DNA of 64,000 bases from Anaeramoeba flamelloides (GCA_027625915.1 JANTQA010000008.1:5573501-5637500); one strand, 5' to 3'; positions 12,491-24,901 are shown, counted from the first letter of the stretch. Made by a program: numbers and translations. The notes: generated from the sequence alone by a model not told the origin.

Positions 12491-12974
12491 AAATTTATTG
12501 ATCAATAAAAAAAATTTTTTTTATTATTATTTTTATTTATTTCATTTTTTACTTCATTAAGATTGTTAAAATTCCAAAAATCAAAATAAATAATTTAATA
12601 AAAAAGTTATAAAAAAATGTTTTTACCTTAATTTTTTATTGAAATAAATATTTCCTTTTTATTATTTATTGTTAAGGTTTAAGTGTTTACAATTTTTTAT
12701 CTGTTGACAAGAGAATTTTGAAGTGGTTAAATTCATAAATTCTTATTCAAAGAGTGAATAAACAGAGTAAATCGAAATATTTTAAACTTTATCTTATTTT
12801 TCTAAAATAAAATTGAATTGAAGAATCTATAAAAAGAATAATAAATGAAGAATAGAAAACTGAAAAATCAATAATAGGAAAAATAGACAAGAAAAATGTT
12901 TTAAGTTATTGGAATTGAGATGAATTCGTGTGGCTATCAAATCCAAAGTTATTTGTTTTTGAAATCTTTTTTCA

Positions 12975-13305
12975 GTTACGCAATTTGAGTTTTATTAACA
13001 AGAAATATTTGATAGTAATTCCATGGATTTCTCTTATGTTCTTTTTCCTCGGTAATTTCTAGGTTTCTTATTTATTGACAATGATCTTAGAATCTTTGAT
13101 TTTTTTGAGATATTTTTATTCATTTTCTTCTGTTTTTTTTATATCTTTTACACCTCACCTATCAAATAATCAAATTTATCATTTTTTTTCCCTAAAAATG
13201 ATTATTTTGGAATCTATTTCCCTTTTTCTTATTGAATTCAGTTTCGATTTAAACCATTTTGAAAAAGATTTTAGTTTGGGGAGTTGTTTGTTATTTCCAG
13301 TTTAG
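12975..13305 (-). other. Possible coding fragments, unrecognised
   Basis: On the minus strand two short open tracts look more gene-like than their surroundings. One gives KSFSKWFKSKLNSIRKREID (about 13185-13305). The other gives EITEEKEHKRNPWNYYQIF up to a TAA near 12976, preceded by a possible acceptor AAACCTAG at about 13056. Their phases were not reconciled and no family is recognised. They may be a terminal exon pair, a decayed gene, or chance. Confidence 0.2.
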
Positions 13306-13489
13306 AGATGGTTGTTTTTTACTGAATTTTGTCTTAAAATTGTTTAATTTGAAGATATTTTTTTAATTTCCAGTTTACTTTTTATTATAAAGATTTTATC
13401 TTATATTTTTATAAATCAGATTTTTTTTTTGAATCTTTCTTTTCTCATATTTCAACAACCAATGTTTACTATTTTCAATTTTTTTTAAT

Positions 13490-14170
13490 CTAAAGGATGA
13501 ATGTAACCATATATTCATCTATATAATAAACGTATGTTACAAATGGGTATAAACGATATTCATGATATATTCTAAGTATAGCTCTAAAAAATCTATTAGA
13601 AATCTTATTGTACAATAAATTATTAACATTTTTCACAAAAATCAATTTGAAAAATTTCATTTTATAATTTTTTTTAATTCCTATTCTAAATCTAATCGCT
13701 GAAATTCCAAATAAATTATTCTAGTATTCGTTTATTCATATCTCAACCCTGAAAGTAACAATTTTTATGATTTTCTAATTTCAAAGATTAACTCCATAAT
13801 AATCCACATATAAACCCCAAATACTGATTAGTTTTGTTTCCTTGTGATAAATTTAATTGTAGCATTAATATATTTCCAATATTTCTGAAATAATTTCTAA
13901 AAAAAATCTATTAGTTAATTTTATACTTTTTTAAAATAATTGAATTTTTTAGCAATTTATTTACATTTTGCCACAAATTTAAGAAAGATATTTTGCAACA
14001 CAAAAAGTCTGAATATTGATAATTCAACTTTTAAATTTGTGGCAAAAGGTAAAATTTTTTTCTGAAATTGTTGAGTTTTTTTACTAATACAATTGATGAT
14101 TTTTAATTGAAGAGGATCAAAAAATAATTTACTTTACAAATTGAATTTTTTAGTGATATTCGAACAATGA
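13490..14170. repeat. Dispersed repeat family R2, copy 1
   Basis: This segment aligns by eye with 19960-20660 and 33280-33960. Shared landmarks in order are an ATTCATCTAT-like start, CTGATTAGTTTTGTTTCC, AAAATCTATTAGTTAATT, GCCACAAATTT, AAAGATATTTT and TTTTTACTAATACAAT. The copies are diverged. No coding frame or clear terminal repeats are visible. Confidence 0.6.
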
Positions 14171-14304
14171 TGTACTATTGCGATTCAAGTCTAATAGAAC
14201 ATATTTTATATTTCGATTTTTCTTTGATGATGGCTAAAACCTTAAGATAGAATGTCCAACTCTGTATATTTTGGGCATTTCAATTTCTTGATGAAATTTA
14301 AGTA

Positions 14305-14501
14305 CAGTCAGTTCCACTTTTAAGGCACAAACTTTCAACGAAATTTAAGGCACAATAAAAATCTCAAATTAAGGCAAAAAATTCAGATTATAGTAAAATA
14401 AATTGTTAAAAAAAAAAATTCCAAATTTTGTGCCTTAATTTGAGATTTTTTTGTGTCTTAAATTATGTTGAAAGTGTGTGCCTTATAAGTGGAACTGACT
14501 G
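14305..14501. mobile_element. Tc1/mariner-type palindromic MITE (copy 1)
   Basis: The 197-bp element begins CAGTCAGTTCCACTTTTAAG and ends with the inverted form GTGGAACTGACTG. It is flanked on both sides by TA (14303-14304 and 14502-14503), the target duplication typical of Tc1/mariner transposons. The two halves are nearly complementary throughout (AATTTAAGGCACA facing TGTGCCTTAATTT). It has no coding capacity and must have been moved by a transposase in trans. Other copies are at 26119-26314 and 54136-54333. Confidence 0.85.
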
Positions 14502-16312
14502 TACCTTCGAATAATCATATGTAAAGCGGGGCATGTTACAATTTTAATTTTGAGAAAATGTGTAGTGTATGTCTTTTTAAACTTTGATTATTATTTTATT
14601 ATTCTTGAATTAAACAGATCTATAATTATTTTGGTATCAGTTTAAGTAGGATTAACAATGCCTGATTCATATAATACTTGAGGTAAAATCACCCCGTTAT
14701 AAAGTTAGATATAGAGTACATTTGACATTTTATTCTTTATATATATATATATATATATATATAGATAAAAAAAGTTTTTTTTCCACGAAATTATAATATT
14801 TTTCAAATGATTATTACTACTTGAAAAAAAAAAACTATCTAAAAAACCAATTAATAAAAAAATTATTTTTAAGACATTATTACTAAATATTTTAGATTTA
14901 TATTTAATTGTAATACCTAATATATAGTAAAAAGATTATAAGAATAAAATTGACAGAAAAAAAAAAACTATCTTAAATTTCATCAAACTTTTAATGAACA
15001 AGTTATTTGTCTCAAATTATTCAATTTTTTTATTAAATTATAAATGAGATTTTTATTATTTTTTCCATTTAGGAATTAGTAATGTGTTCCTTGGAAACTA
15101 TATTTCATTAAAGTAATCTAAATCAATTTTAACACTCATACCATTGTAAAATAAAATCACACGAACTTCATATGATCATAAAATCATTGGAAATAGATTT
15201 TTGGAACAAAATATTAGTAAATTTTCAATCTTTCTGAGTAAAAGCATGATATTTTTTCAAATATTTTAAGGTAAAAATTTAGACTCAATCTATTTTTTCT
15301 TAGTTGGATTCCTTTTCAAGTTGAAGTCAATATATTGGATATTGATGACATGCAACTATAATTCAAAATAAATTTTCATATAGACTAGAAATTAACTCTT
15401 TTTTAATAGATTTTTACCCAATTCAAATTGTTTTTCAATTTTCCTCTTATTTTTGTATCTTTTTATTTTTTCTTATTTACCAAGAAAATTATTAGAATTC
15501 AATCCTTAAATTATTCATTAAAAACAAACTTAATTCATTTTATTTTTTTTTTAAATGAAATAATTATTTTTGAAGAAATTTTCATTAAATATCTTATTGA
15601 CATCATTTTTTTCAAAAAATTACGACTGTTGAATTCCTTCAAAAAATTTTCAACTTCAACAATTATTTTAGATCACTTGAAAATTCAACTTTAAAGGGAT
15701 ACAATTGAAGATTTTAATCTATTTTTTCAATTACTAACCAATTTGTAAAAAAAAATATAATAAAATTAACTATTTTTTTAGTTTAAGCTTCAAAAAAAAA
15801 TCTTTTTATTGAAAAGAAATTTTTTTTAAAGGTTGATAAATGAAAAATAAAATAATAGCCTAAATCTTATAACTTGAGTTTTTAATTTGCCAAATTTCTT
15901 TTTTGAACAGATTATATAATTTGATACATCATTATTATTTTTTTATTATTTGAATTTTTAGAAACAATCTATTAATTTTTCTTTCTTTCAATCTATTCTT
16001 TAATATTTATCTAATTATTATCATTTATTTTCTAAATTGTCTTCGTATAATATTGGAAATAATCTGATTATTTTTAATAGGAAAGCATTTAAATATTTAA
16101 AACTTATTTGATTTAAATATAATATCATAACAGAAGTATTCCCAAGTTCTAAGTCTTCCAACATTCAAAAGAATAAATTAAAAAAAAAGAATAAACATCA
16201 TTCTTTTAAATCCAAGAAAAGTTAAATGCCATCTTATTGGGTTTTTACCTTTTACAAGTAAAATATATTCATTTTCCAGATAAAAAGAAAACCCAAGAAA
16301 AATGAACTACAG

Positions 16313-16315
<3 letters not shown>

Positions 16316-16345
<30 letters not shown>
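16316..16345. repeat. (TA)n microsatellite
   Basis: About 30 bases of pure alternating TA, flanked by AAATGAACTACAGT and AAGAAATAAAAAG. Similar tracts occur at about 14740-14762, 52018-52053, 52633-52655 and 60591-60614. Confidence 0.9.
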
Positions 16346-16347
<2 letters not shown>

Positions 16348-18239
16348 AAATAAAAAGAAAATTCAAGATTTTTTTTTTTATTTGTAAAACGAGAAAAAAA
16401 AATAACAAGACTTTTCCCAAATTCAAAAGAATAGAGAAAAAATAACAAATTTAAACAATTCTATAAATTCCTGGAAAAGTCAATAGTGGTTTTTTTTTTT
16501 AATTCCTTTTTTGAATCTGAAAATCTATATATTTTCTAATCAAAGCAAAAAGTGAAAAAAAAGCTAATGACTATTTCATTGAGATTTTCTTAATTATTCT
16601 GAAAAAATATCAAATTTCAGAATCAATAGAAATACTCAAGTAAACCTAACGATACTTTTCCAGAAATCAAAAGAATATTGAAAAATCGTGATATTATACC
16701 AATTATTTAAAATTAGGGAATTGTGGTGCATGGTTTTTTTAATTTTAGAAATAAAAGAATATTTAAGAAATTTTATTTTCATTCCATAATAAAAAAAAAC
16801 CTATATACTGTTTGGGAAATCAATTTCCCTTTTTCAAAAGAAAAAATAATAATCTGATCCTTTTTGATTAGAATTTCTTTCAGTCCTAAAACCCAAAGAG
16901 ATAAATCTATATACAGAATTTTATATTGATTAAATCTGACTTAATATAATTTATGAGAGTTTGGAGGAATAAAAAACTTTGAAATTAAATCTTATATTAA
17001 TAATAGAAGGACAATAAATTCAATAGTAAAAAAAGATTAAAAAATTGATACTTTATTTCATTTTCTCAATAATCTAGAAAATTTCTTGAAATTTAACAGC
17101 TGGAATAATCTATTTTTTAGGATATTTAGAATATAAATAACGAATTATTAATATTAAAACAGATATATTGAGAATATCTATCTTATATTTATATATAATT
17201 ATATAATTTTATCATTTTAAACCAACACTGGTTTTTATTGCTTAAAACTATTTAAAAAATTGAGAAATAAAAGTTAGCCCAATTGAAACATTTAATCTTT
17301 TTTTTTTTTGTTATTTCTGATTTACTTTATTTAATTAAGATTGGGATATTAATAATTATTGACAAATTATCAAATTAAAAATAATTTATTTAGGTTTTAA
17401 GTTGAATTTCCCAGATTTTAAAATAATATTATGGGAATATTTTTAATTTGATTGTTTAATTTTTCTCATATTTTATTGTTAAACAAAAAATAATAAATTA
17501 TTTCGAAATGCTCTTAGAATAAAGAAATTATGTTTGTTCAAGTTTTATAATTCTTCTAGTCTTTTTTATTTGAAATAAAGTTGATTTTGAGACCGATTTT
17601 TTAAAAAACAATTGTGGTTTTATCTCAAAAGTGTATTTTTAGAGACTCACTTTCTTTATAGAAAATGTAATTTCTTTCTTCTTTCAAAGGAAATTATTTT
17701 TTTTTAAATAATTTGGAAATAAGTTCAATTTCGAACTTTTCTAAAACGATAACAATGGATCAAACTTTGAAAAAAAATTTTTCATTTCTGAAAATAATAT
17801 TAAAGGTGAGACTGATATTTATCGTTTATAATAGGATTTTCTGCTTCATTTTTAAATGTCAAGATACTGAAAAATTGTTTTGAATTTGTTAAAAATATAT
17901 TAGTCGATTTTTTTTTACCTATACTGGTTTCCGAAGTGAAAAGTTACGCATTCTGTAAATTCCCTATTATAGTTATTTTTCTTAAATATGAAATGAATTT
18001 TTTGGTTGGTGTGATAAGGGCAACCAAAAATCTTAGATTTTCGTCAACTAATTTGTGAAAAAAAAAAACAAATAAATGTACTGATTTATTGAAAATATGA
18101 CGATTTTTTAATTTTCCTGACTCTTTATCTTCTAAAAATAAAAACCTTTTTCGTTTGTAAGTGGTTTAAAACCTTCTTTAAAGTTTATATTTTCCATAAA
18201 TCATCAAATTATTTTTCATTTTTTATCTTTATTAATTAA

Positions 18240-21200
18240 ATGCCTTCTTCGTCTTTCGATAGCACTTCTCCAAGCCAGTCTGAAAGTGAAAATTCTTCTT
18301 CCAGTATTTTATTGACATCGGATTCATCTTCTTCACTTTTCGTCAGTTCAGAAGGATCAAACAGTCCTGAAAGCAATTCAGATCATCAGTCCTATAAAAA
18401 AAAATCCAAATCAAAAAAAGTTTCAACCACATCTTCAAGTTGTAACAGCTTTCAGACTGATTCAGAGGATTCTGATGGTAACAATTTAAACTCTTCAATA
18501 GAGTCTTCGGTAAGTACAATTGCATTGTTAACCAAATCTTTTCTTTTTAAGTTTTTCTCAGATCTTGATTCCTTTTCACTATTTTTGTTTGGTTGTGAAC
18601 AAAACGATTTCTCTTTTTTGTTGTGTTGGTTTTCTTCAAACATAGGGAAAAAAACAATCCTTTTGTTGGTTTCTGTACGAAACACATTGAAAAATCAGAT
18701 TTTGAAAAAAAAAATACTTTTTGAAAAAAAAAAAAGATCTTTTTATTTTAAGGGTGGTTGACGATTTCAAGATGGGCACTTCAATGATTACTTCAGTAAA
18801 AAATAATAACCCAAAATTGATATGCTGTTTGGAACTTATCAGTTTTTTATAAAATAATTTGGCATGATGAAAAAGCGAAACTAAATCAACAAACACGGGT
18901 AAAAATAAACTCCATTTCAAAATCATTGGTCAATTAAAAATCAAATTTGAAAAAAAATATTTTTATAAATTGAAGTTATCTATTATAATAAAAAAAATTA
19001 CTATTTTAGTTTTCAGTTCTATACACTAGAAATATTTGTTTTTCTTCTAAAAATAAAACAAAAAAAGGTAAAAAAAAAAAATAAATAAAAATTGGTCCAT
19101 TTATTATGAAATTTAGTTTATGATTTCAGTAATATCTGAATTTGAGTGTTAAATATTCTTGAAATCCAATGTCTTCATCCACCTAAATAATTGAATAAAT
19201 TATCTTTAAAAGAAATTCAAGTTTTTGTTAATTTTGGATTTTTCTGAAAACTATTTCAGGTATAAAATTTTTTTTTGAATTTTCAAATAATTAAGCAAAA
19301 TTTAAAGCAATTTTTACAGTCTATAATATTCAATGGTAATCGAGATTATTTTCGTGTAGATTTATCATCACATCCTTAACTCAAATAATAGGTTGTTAAT
19401 AATCAACTGGAAGGATAACAATCATAATAAAAATATATTTGTTTTCTAAAATTATAAATGTAATTTTTTATTTGGGAAAGGAGAAAATATTTTGCAAAAT
19501 TTAGTAATATTGAAGAAAAAAAAGATAAATTTTAACAATTTTAATAGGCTTGACATTCTTTAGATGTACCAAATATGAATTTATACATGAACGTAACCTG
19601 GATTGATCATCAATTTCAAATGGCCGTCCATGGCAATTCACTAAAAGTTCTTTGGAATAAATCAACAAAATATCATATTTTCCCTTTTTCTTTACATTTA
19701 AAACAAATTTTTTATTGTATCTACCATAATTAACCTGAAAAAAAGCCTAGATTATAATTTAATTCTATGGGCTAGATTATCTATTCAACCAATAAGAATT
19801 TTGAATATATAGTAAACTAGATTACCCAAAATTCCCTATATTTCCAAAAAATTGTAATCAAATAGATTTTTATTAAACTCTTTTTGAATAATTCAAACAA
19901 ATTTCAAAATGAAAAAAAAAAAACAATCATTTTTTTAAAAATAATTCTTTAAGGAATTTGTGTTACCATTTATTCATCTATTATTTAAGCATGTTGTAAT
20001 TTGGGGGTTAATAATATCAAGTGCATATTAGTTCAAATGAATCTATATTTATCTATTATAAATATTATTTAAACAAAACATTATTAGATTTTTTGTACTA
20101 AGGATCACTATTCAAAATTATCATTTTGGAAATTTTTAAAAAATTACTTTATTAAATCTAAAGAATGAAACCAAAAAAATAGTCTGAAAATATTTAATAA
20201 TTAATATTTAGAACCATTCACAAGTAACCCCCCACCCCCTTTTTTTAATATATCAAAGATTTAGTTAATAATCATCAATATAAAAACACAAATAATGATA
20301 AGCGTTGCTTCCTTTTTATTAAAGCTAATTGTATATTCAATATATTTATAAGATTTCTGAAAAAATTGGTCAAAAAAATCTATTAGTTAATTATAAAAAT
20401 CCGTTCAAAAAAAAAATGAATTTTTTTTTTGCAATCTACTATATTTAGCCACAAATTTTAGAAAGATGTTTTGTAACTTTGGAGTCTGAATTCTGATAAT
20501 TTAGATTTTAAATTTGTAAAGAAAAATATATTTTTTCCAAATTTTTTTGGGTTTTTTACTAATACAATGATCTTTTTTAATTGTTGAGATCAAATTTTAC
20601 TACTTTTACTAATCGATTTTTAGAGACTTTTAGAGCTCTGTAACATAAATATCATATACTTTCAAGATCTGTTTACTTTAAAGGTTTCCCGATGGTTGAT
20701 AATTGTCCCTCAAGCATATTTTTAAATATAAAAAAGTATTTTTTTTTTGAGTTGTCTTTTATCTTTTAATACTCAAGTGATTGAATTTGTAATGGACAAT
20801 TAAAATTTAAATATAAAAATTTTTGAATTCTTGGATAAATTCATGTATTACTGAAATATACAAAATAAACAGAAATACAACAGTTTTTATATATAAAGCT
20901 GAATTTAAATTCGAAAATTTGGTAATTTTAGTAAATAAAAAGAAGTTTAAATACAAAAATAAATTCCAAATTTATATCTTCCTTATCTTGAAAAACTGAT
21001 AAAATTTAATTCAAGAATAAATAATAAAATCAATTAGAATCCAAAAAACAATTCTTAAAAAAGAAATTTATTATTACAATTATAATGACTTGTTGAATTC
21101 TACAAGTTGAACGTGTTGTTATGTTTTCCAGAATTTAAAAGAATCGAATTAAATCTTTGATTTTACTCTATTCTTTTGAATTCTAGAAAATCTTCGTTAG

Positions 21201-24200
21201 CTTTTCTTGAGTTTTCTTTTTATTTGGAAAATCGATAGATTCACGTTAGATTTTTTTGAGTTTTATGTTTATTTGTAAAATCAAAAAGATTTTCGTTAGG
21301 TTTTTTTTACTTTTTGAAATAAACAAAAAATTTTAATAAATTTTCTGTTTATTTCAAAAAGTAAAAAAAAACTTAGAACACTTAACATATGAAACAGAAA
21401 ACCTCATGAAAACTGCCGTTAGGTTTTTAAAATTTTAAGTAAGAAAATGAAAATTTTTGAAATTTTCTTTTTATTTCTGAAATTAAAAAAAAACCACCGT
21501 TAGCTTTTCCAGAATTAAAAAGAATTTAATAAAATTCCTTTGATTTTTCTCCATTATTTTTAATTCTGGGAAAGCTAGGCACTCTACGGCACTCTACGGC
21601 ACTCTACAACACTTTTCGTTAGGTTTTCCAAAATTTAATAGAATAGGTAAAATCATGGATATAACTCTATTCTTCTAAATTCTGGAAATATCTGAGTAGA
21701 TTTTTTTTAATTTTAAAAATTAAAAGAAATTTTCAAAAATTTTCTTTTTCTTTCTCAAATTAAAAAAAATACCTAGGCGCTCTACGGCATCCAATGACAC
21801 TTGTCGACACACCCAAAGAATATTTTAAAATAATAAAAAAACATAATTCTTTATTTAAAACCTAAAAATATTTAATTTTTCCCTTCAAGTTCAATAATTT
21901 TAAAATTTAGGACGTTTACTAACTGCTTAAATAGGTATTACTATGTAATAAAAAAAAAATTCAAATAAATTTTACTCTCTATGTTTAAAAAATAAGCAAA
22001 AGGCTATAATCAAAAATATTGATCATATTTTTTGGGTCTATTCTTCCTATGAAAAAGATAGATTAATCACTTTAACCAACTATAAGAATTAAACTTTAAT
22101 AAAATAATTTTAAACTGTGATAGTTTAAGACTATTTTAGTTAATTAGTAATCATGAAATCTATGATTTTACACTTAAATTTCTGAAAGGGAATAAAAGTA
22201 TAATGGGGTTTTGAGTTAAATTTACACTTCTTCCTCAAAAAAAAAAAAAAAAAAAAAATATAAAAATTTTTTCAATAACATTTCTTTGATTATAACTCAT
22301 TTAAAAGTTTTGGAAAATATTTTATATTAAATCATACATGTTTTTCGAAATCTTTTTGGCATTTGTAATTTTTTATCATTTGAATTTAAAAACTCTGAAA
22401 ATATTGTTACTCCTTAATTAAATATCCATTAAGTGATGGAAATTGTTGATCAATATATATATAAAATCAATATAATCATACCAAAGATGTTAAACGGGAA
22501 AGGAAAGTTTTTGATTGGTTTAATAACATAAATAAAAGTCAAATTAATATGGAATTGAACTAAGAGTGCAAATAGAAATGTTAATTTAATAAGGTTTAAA
22601 AAGATTATGATATCTATTATTTGATCCAAAGAAATATATCAAAAAAAGATTTGGGTTTTTTTCAAAAACTGGATTTAAATATACTCCCATTTCAAGAAAC
22701 AAATGATCCTAATTTTATTTTTTTGAAATATTTTTTTATGAAAACTATTAGAACAAAAAATTTAGAATTGGTTAGGAAAAAAGGCTATTTAGTTTAGAGA
22801 TGTGTGGCTTGAAAAATGTATTTAAGTTCTACTTTTTCAGGCAAAAACGTTGAAATTGTTGAAAAAATACCAATGAAAGAGTTCTATAAACCCAGTTAAA
22901 TTTACCCGCTTAGAATTTCGTTTTGTATAACTAAAAAATGGTAAATTTGTCTTATTTTCCAACAATTTTCACATTTTTTACATTTTTTTGATCATAACAA
23001 AAGTTGATTTTACTATTTTATAATTTCAATTTCAAATTTATAAGCACAAAACGATTCCTCCAGCTGTTAGAAATATTTTTTTAGTTACTTTTATTAGTTT
23101 GAAATGTTTTTAAATTTGGACTTGTAATTAAAAATCACTTATATTCATTTTTTTCAAAATTTTCATTAAAAAAAATCTATTTGAAAAAAAAATTTTTTTT
23201 GTGCTATGTTTTTTGAATATTAGTAATTTTTTTTATCCGATTAACTTTAGAATGAAAATTCTTTTTAGAAAGAGAATGTAAAATAACACAACAACTAAAT
23301 ACCCCCCATGGTACAAATTTAGCAATTAATTGTTGGTTTTTTTAAAAGAAAATTTTCTTTAAAAAATTAAATCTTCCATAGACATCGGGGGTATGATACT
23401 TTAATTCGTTAATGAAATTTACTAATTGAGATTATTCGTTCCCAAAGGAGTTTGAAAGATTATAAATATCCTTAGAAAGAAAACCATTTATTTCTTGAAT
23501 GTTTGGTCATAATTATATTTTATCTTTTTTTTGTTGAAGAAACGAACAAAAAAGAGCAATTTATTTTCTCAACACATAGAAAAAATAGTTTAATTTCCAA
23601 TTTAGAGCTTTTAAAATCGTTTTTTTTTTTGGTGGTGTGCGTTCCACCCCGTTCAAAAGAATAATTTGTGTATTTTTTCAAGATTACCAAATTAAATTTC
23701 AATTATTACAAAAAATAAAATTGTTTTCTTGGTTTGTTCTAATTTCCGAAGAAAAAACAAACAAATTAGCCATATTTGAATGAACTTTAAATCATTATCA
23801 TATTTACATCTTATTAATTTTCCATTTCTTTGATCATTATATTCAAAAGCCATCTTTTTAAAAGAATCATTTAATCGAAACTTACAATAATCGTTTAACA
23901 AAACATATGGTTTATTTCTAAAACAGTATTGTTTGAAAAAAAAAATCTCTTTATTTGATCCAATTTACAATAAAAATGAACATAACACGTATTTTTTTCT
24001 TGATCTTTAATTTATTTTTATTTTGGGAACTGAAAAATATTTGAAGATTGAAAATTATACTTTTTCTACAATTTAAAGATAACAATTTGAAAGATTATTA
24101 AACTCAAAAAAATTGAAAAAAAAATATTTAGTGTGCCCTTTAACCCAATTTAGGTGTTTATTTCCATCAAAAAATAAAATAAAATAAAAAAAACATTTTA

Positions 24201-24901
24201 ACCATCTGTGTGAAACCGTATATTTTGAATCTCAATAATAATAATAAAATATTATATTATTGTGACTGATCAGAAGTTTATTCATGAACTCTTTCTTTAA
24301 CATTCAAGACATTGAAAAATATATATCTTTTATATGTGTGTATACTATTGAAATAACAATTTACTTTATAATATAGTCAGATATTTCAGACAGTTCTTCA
24401 GCAAAAAAAGATAAAAAGACAAATAAAAAAAAGAAAAAAAAAAAGAAAAAGCAAAAGCAAAAGCAAAAAATAGGTGCTATTTTTGGGGTTGGGATATCTG
24501 CTTTACCCAAGAAAAAGAAGAAAAGTTCACAAAATAACACAAAGAAGAACCAGGGGAAGAAGAAGAAACTTAACAAGAAACGAGATTCAAGAATCTTATT
24601 GCTATATAATAAAAAAAAAAGCATGTCAAATTTTATCAAAAAAATGAGAAAAATTGATATCAAAGTTACTTTTTTAACAGATCCAGTTCAAGTGAAGAAA
24701 TACACTGAAAAAAAGGCTTACAAATGTTTGGTCACATCAAAACATCATTACAAAAATAAAATTATTAAGGGAATAAAGTTACCAATCATAATTTTTCCAA
24801 ATGGTACTAAAAAAAATTCGATTTCAAAAAAAAAGAATGTAATTACCCCTACAAGTGATAATGAATTAATCCATTCAATCAAAAAACTCACAAAAAAATA
24901 A
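18240..24901 (+). CDS. Ser-rich/Lys-rich protein, unrecognised, two-exon model
   Basis: Exon 1 (18240-18509) starts at ATG and encodes 90 residues, mostly Ser with Glu/Asp, ending NSSIESS before a consensus donor GTAAGT. A downstream exon opens after ATATAG at 24376 in the same phase with SDISDSSSAKKDKK. It continues through a Lys/Gln tract, then KIDIKVTFLTDPVQ and a basic end LIHSIKKLTKK followed by TAA at 24899-24901. The matching phase and continuing Ser/Asp bias support joining them, but the implied intron is 5,867 bases and could hide other exons. No known domain is seen. The composition suggests a disordered nuclear or nucleolar protein, which is inference. The antisense frame at 24361-24663 is a shadow of the Lys tract. 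Confidence 0.5.
18750..19200. repeat. Dispersed repeat family R3, uninterrupted copy
   Basis: The part around CATTTCAAAATCATTG, ATATTTTTATAAATTGAAG, TCTATTATAATA and CAGTTCTATACAC matches 59530-59637 plus 60080-60130. In the second copy the sequence is split by a 442-bp foldback element at 59638-60079. This copy therefore shows the empty site. It lies inside the long intron of the Ser/Lys-rich gene model. Confidence 0.65.
19960..20660. repeat. Dispersed repeat family R2, copy 2
   Basis: This segment shares with the copies at 13490 and 33280 the ordered landmarks ATTCATCTATTA, AATATTATTTAAACAA, TTATTAGATTTTTT, AAAATCTATTAGTTAATT, GCCACAAATTT and TTTTTACTAATACAATGAT. It is diverged and non-coding. 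A C-rich tract (CCCCCCACCCCC) at about 20227-20240 is private to this copy. Confidence 0.6.
21100..21830. repeat. Hairpin-array family, longest copy
   Basis: A chain of short, unrelated-looking perfect hairpins separated by brief linkers containing GTTAGG, CCTAGG or GGCACTCTAC. For example, TACTTTTTGAAATAAAC near 21309 pairs with its complement up to 21365. The linker 'ggcactctac' occurs three times in tandem near 21580-21610. The right end carries CCTAGGCGCTCTACGGC and CACTTGTCGACAC, the inverse of the end module at 61826-61890. No coding frame is seen. Other members are at 41335-41900, 61826-62125, 63233-63440 and 11300-11560. I cannot assign a known class. Confidence 0.65.
22150..22258 (+). 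repeat. A-tailed short dispersed repeat (copy 2)
   Basis: Closely similar to 595-702: TTTTACACTTAAATTTCTG, AAAGGGAATAAAAG, TTTACACTTCTTCC, then a run of more than 20 A. This is a SINE-like layout, with family and mechanism inferred from the A tail only. Confidence 0.5.
22465..22899 (+). other. Coding-like tracts inside the long intron, unrecognised
   Basis: Three consecutive plus-strand open tracts have protein-like composition. The first, 22465-22563, includes DVKRERKVFDWFNNINK. The second, 22600-22797, includes KKDLGFFQKLDLNILPFQE and RTKNLELVRKKGYLV. The third, 22841-22899, follows a strong acceptor CTTTTTCAG and gives KNVEIVEKIPMKEFYKPS before TAA. The tracts are in different phases and I could not join them with clean splice sites. 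They could be exons of an unrecognised gene, which would break the long-intron model of the Ser/Lys-rich gene, or the decayed body of a transposon. Confidence 0.3.
23520..23901 (-). other. Possible minus-strand coding fragments, unrecognised
   Basis: Two minus-strand open tracts (23692-23901 and 23520-23702) include KKMAFEYNDQRNGKLIRCKY and NYSFERGGTHTTKKKNDF. Their base composition is slightly richer in G+C than neighbouring DNA. Neither has a supported ATG start at its 5' end or a recognised domain. They are opposite in strand to the surrounding gene model. They may be relic coding DNA of an inserted element. Confidence 0.2.

Larger units (their letters stand above)
12491..18239. other. Repeat-rich interval downstream of UVRAG
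   Basis: This 5.7 kb has no gene I can name. It holds the dispersed R2 repeat (13490-14170), a Tc1/mariner-type MITE (14305-14501), TA microsatellites (about 14740-14762 and 16316-16345) and many hairpin-prone A/T segments at 15900-17000. The open frames at 13075-13305 and 15428-15694 on the plus strand are Phe/Ile/Leu-rich products of A/T-rich DNA without ATG-supported starts. I consider them chance. Confidence 0.5.

Noticed and set aside
21100-21830. CRISPR array
   Set aside because: The units are self-complementary and differ from each other. There are no constant repeats with unique spacers, and the DNA is eukaryotic and spliced.
24361-24663. Phe-rich 100-codon minus-strand frame
   Set aside because: It is the antisense of the Lys-rich exon of the gene at 18240-24901.
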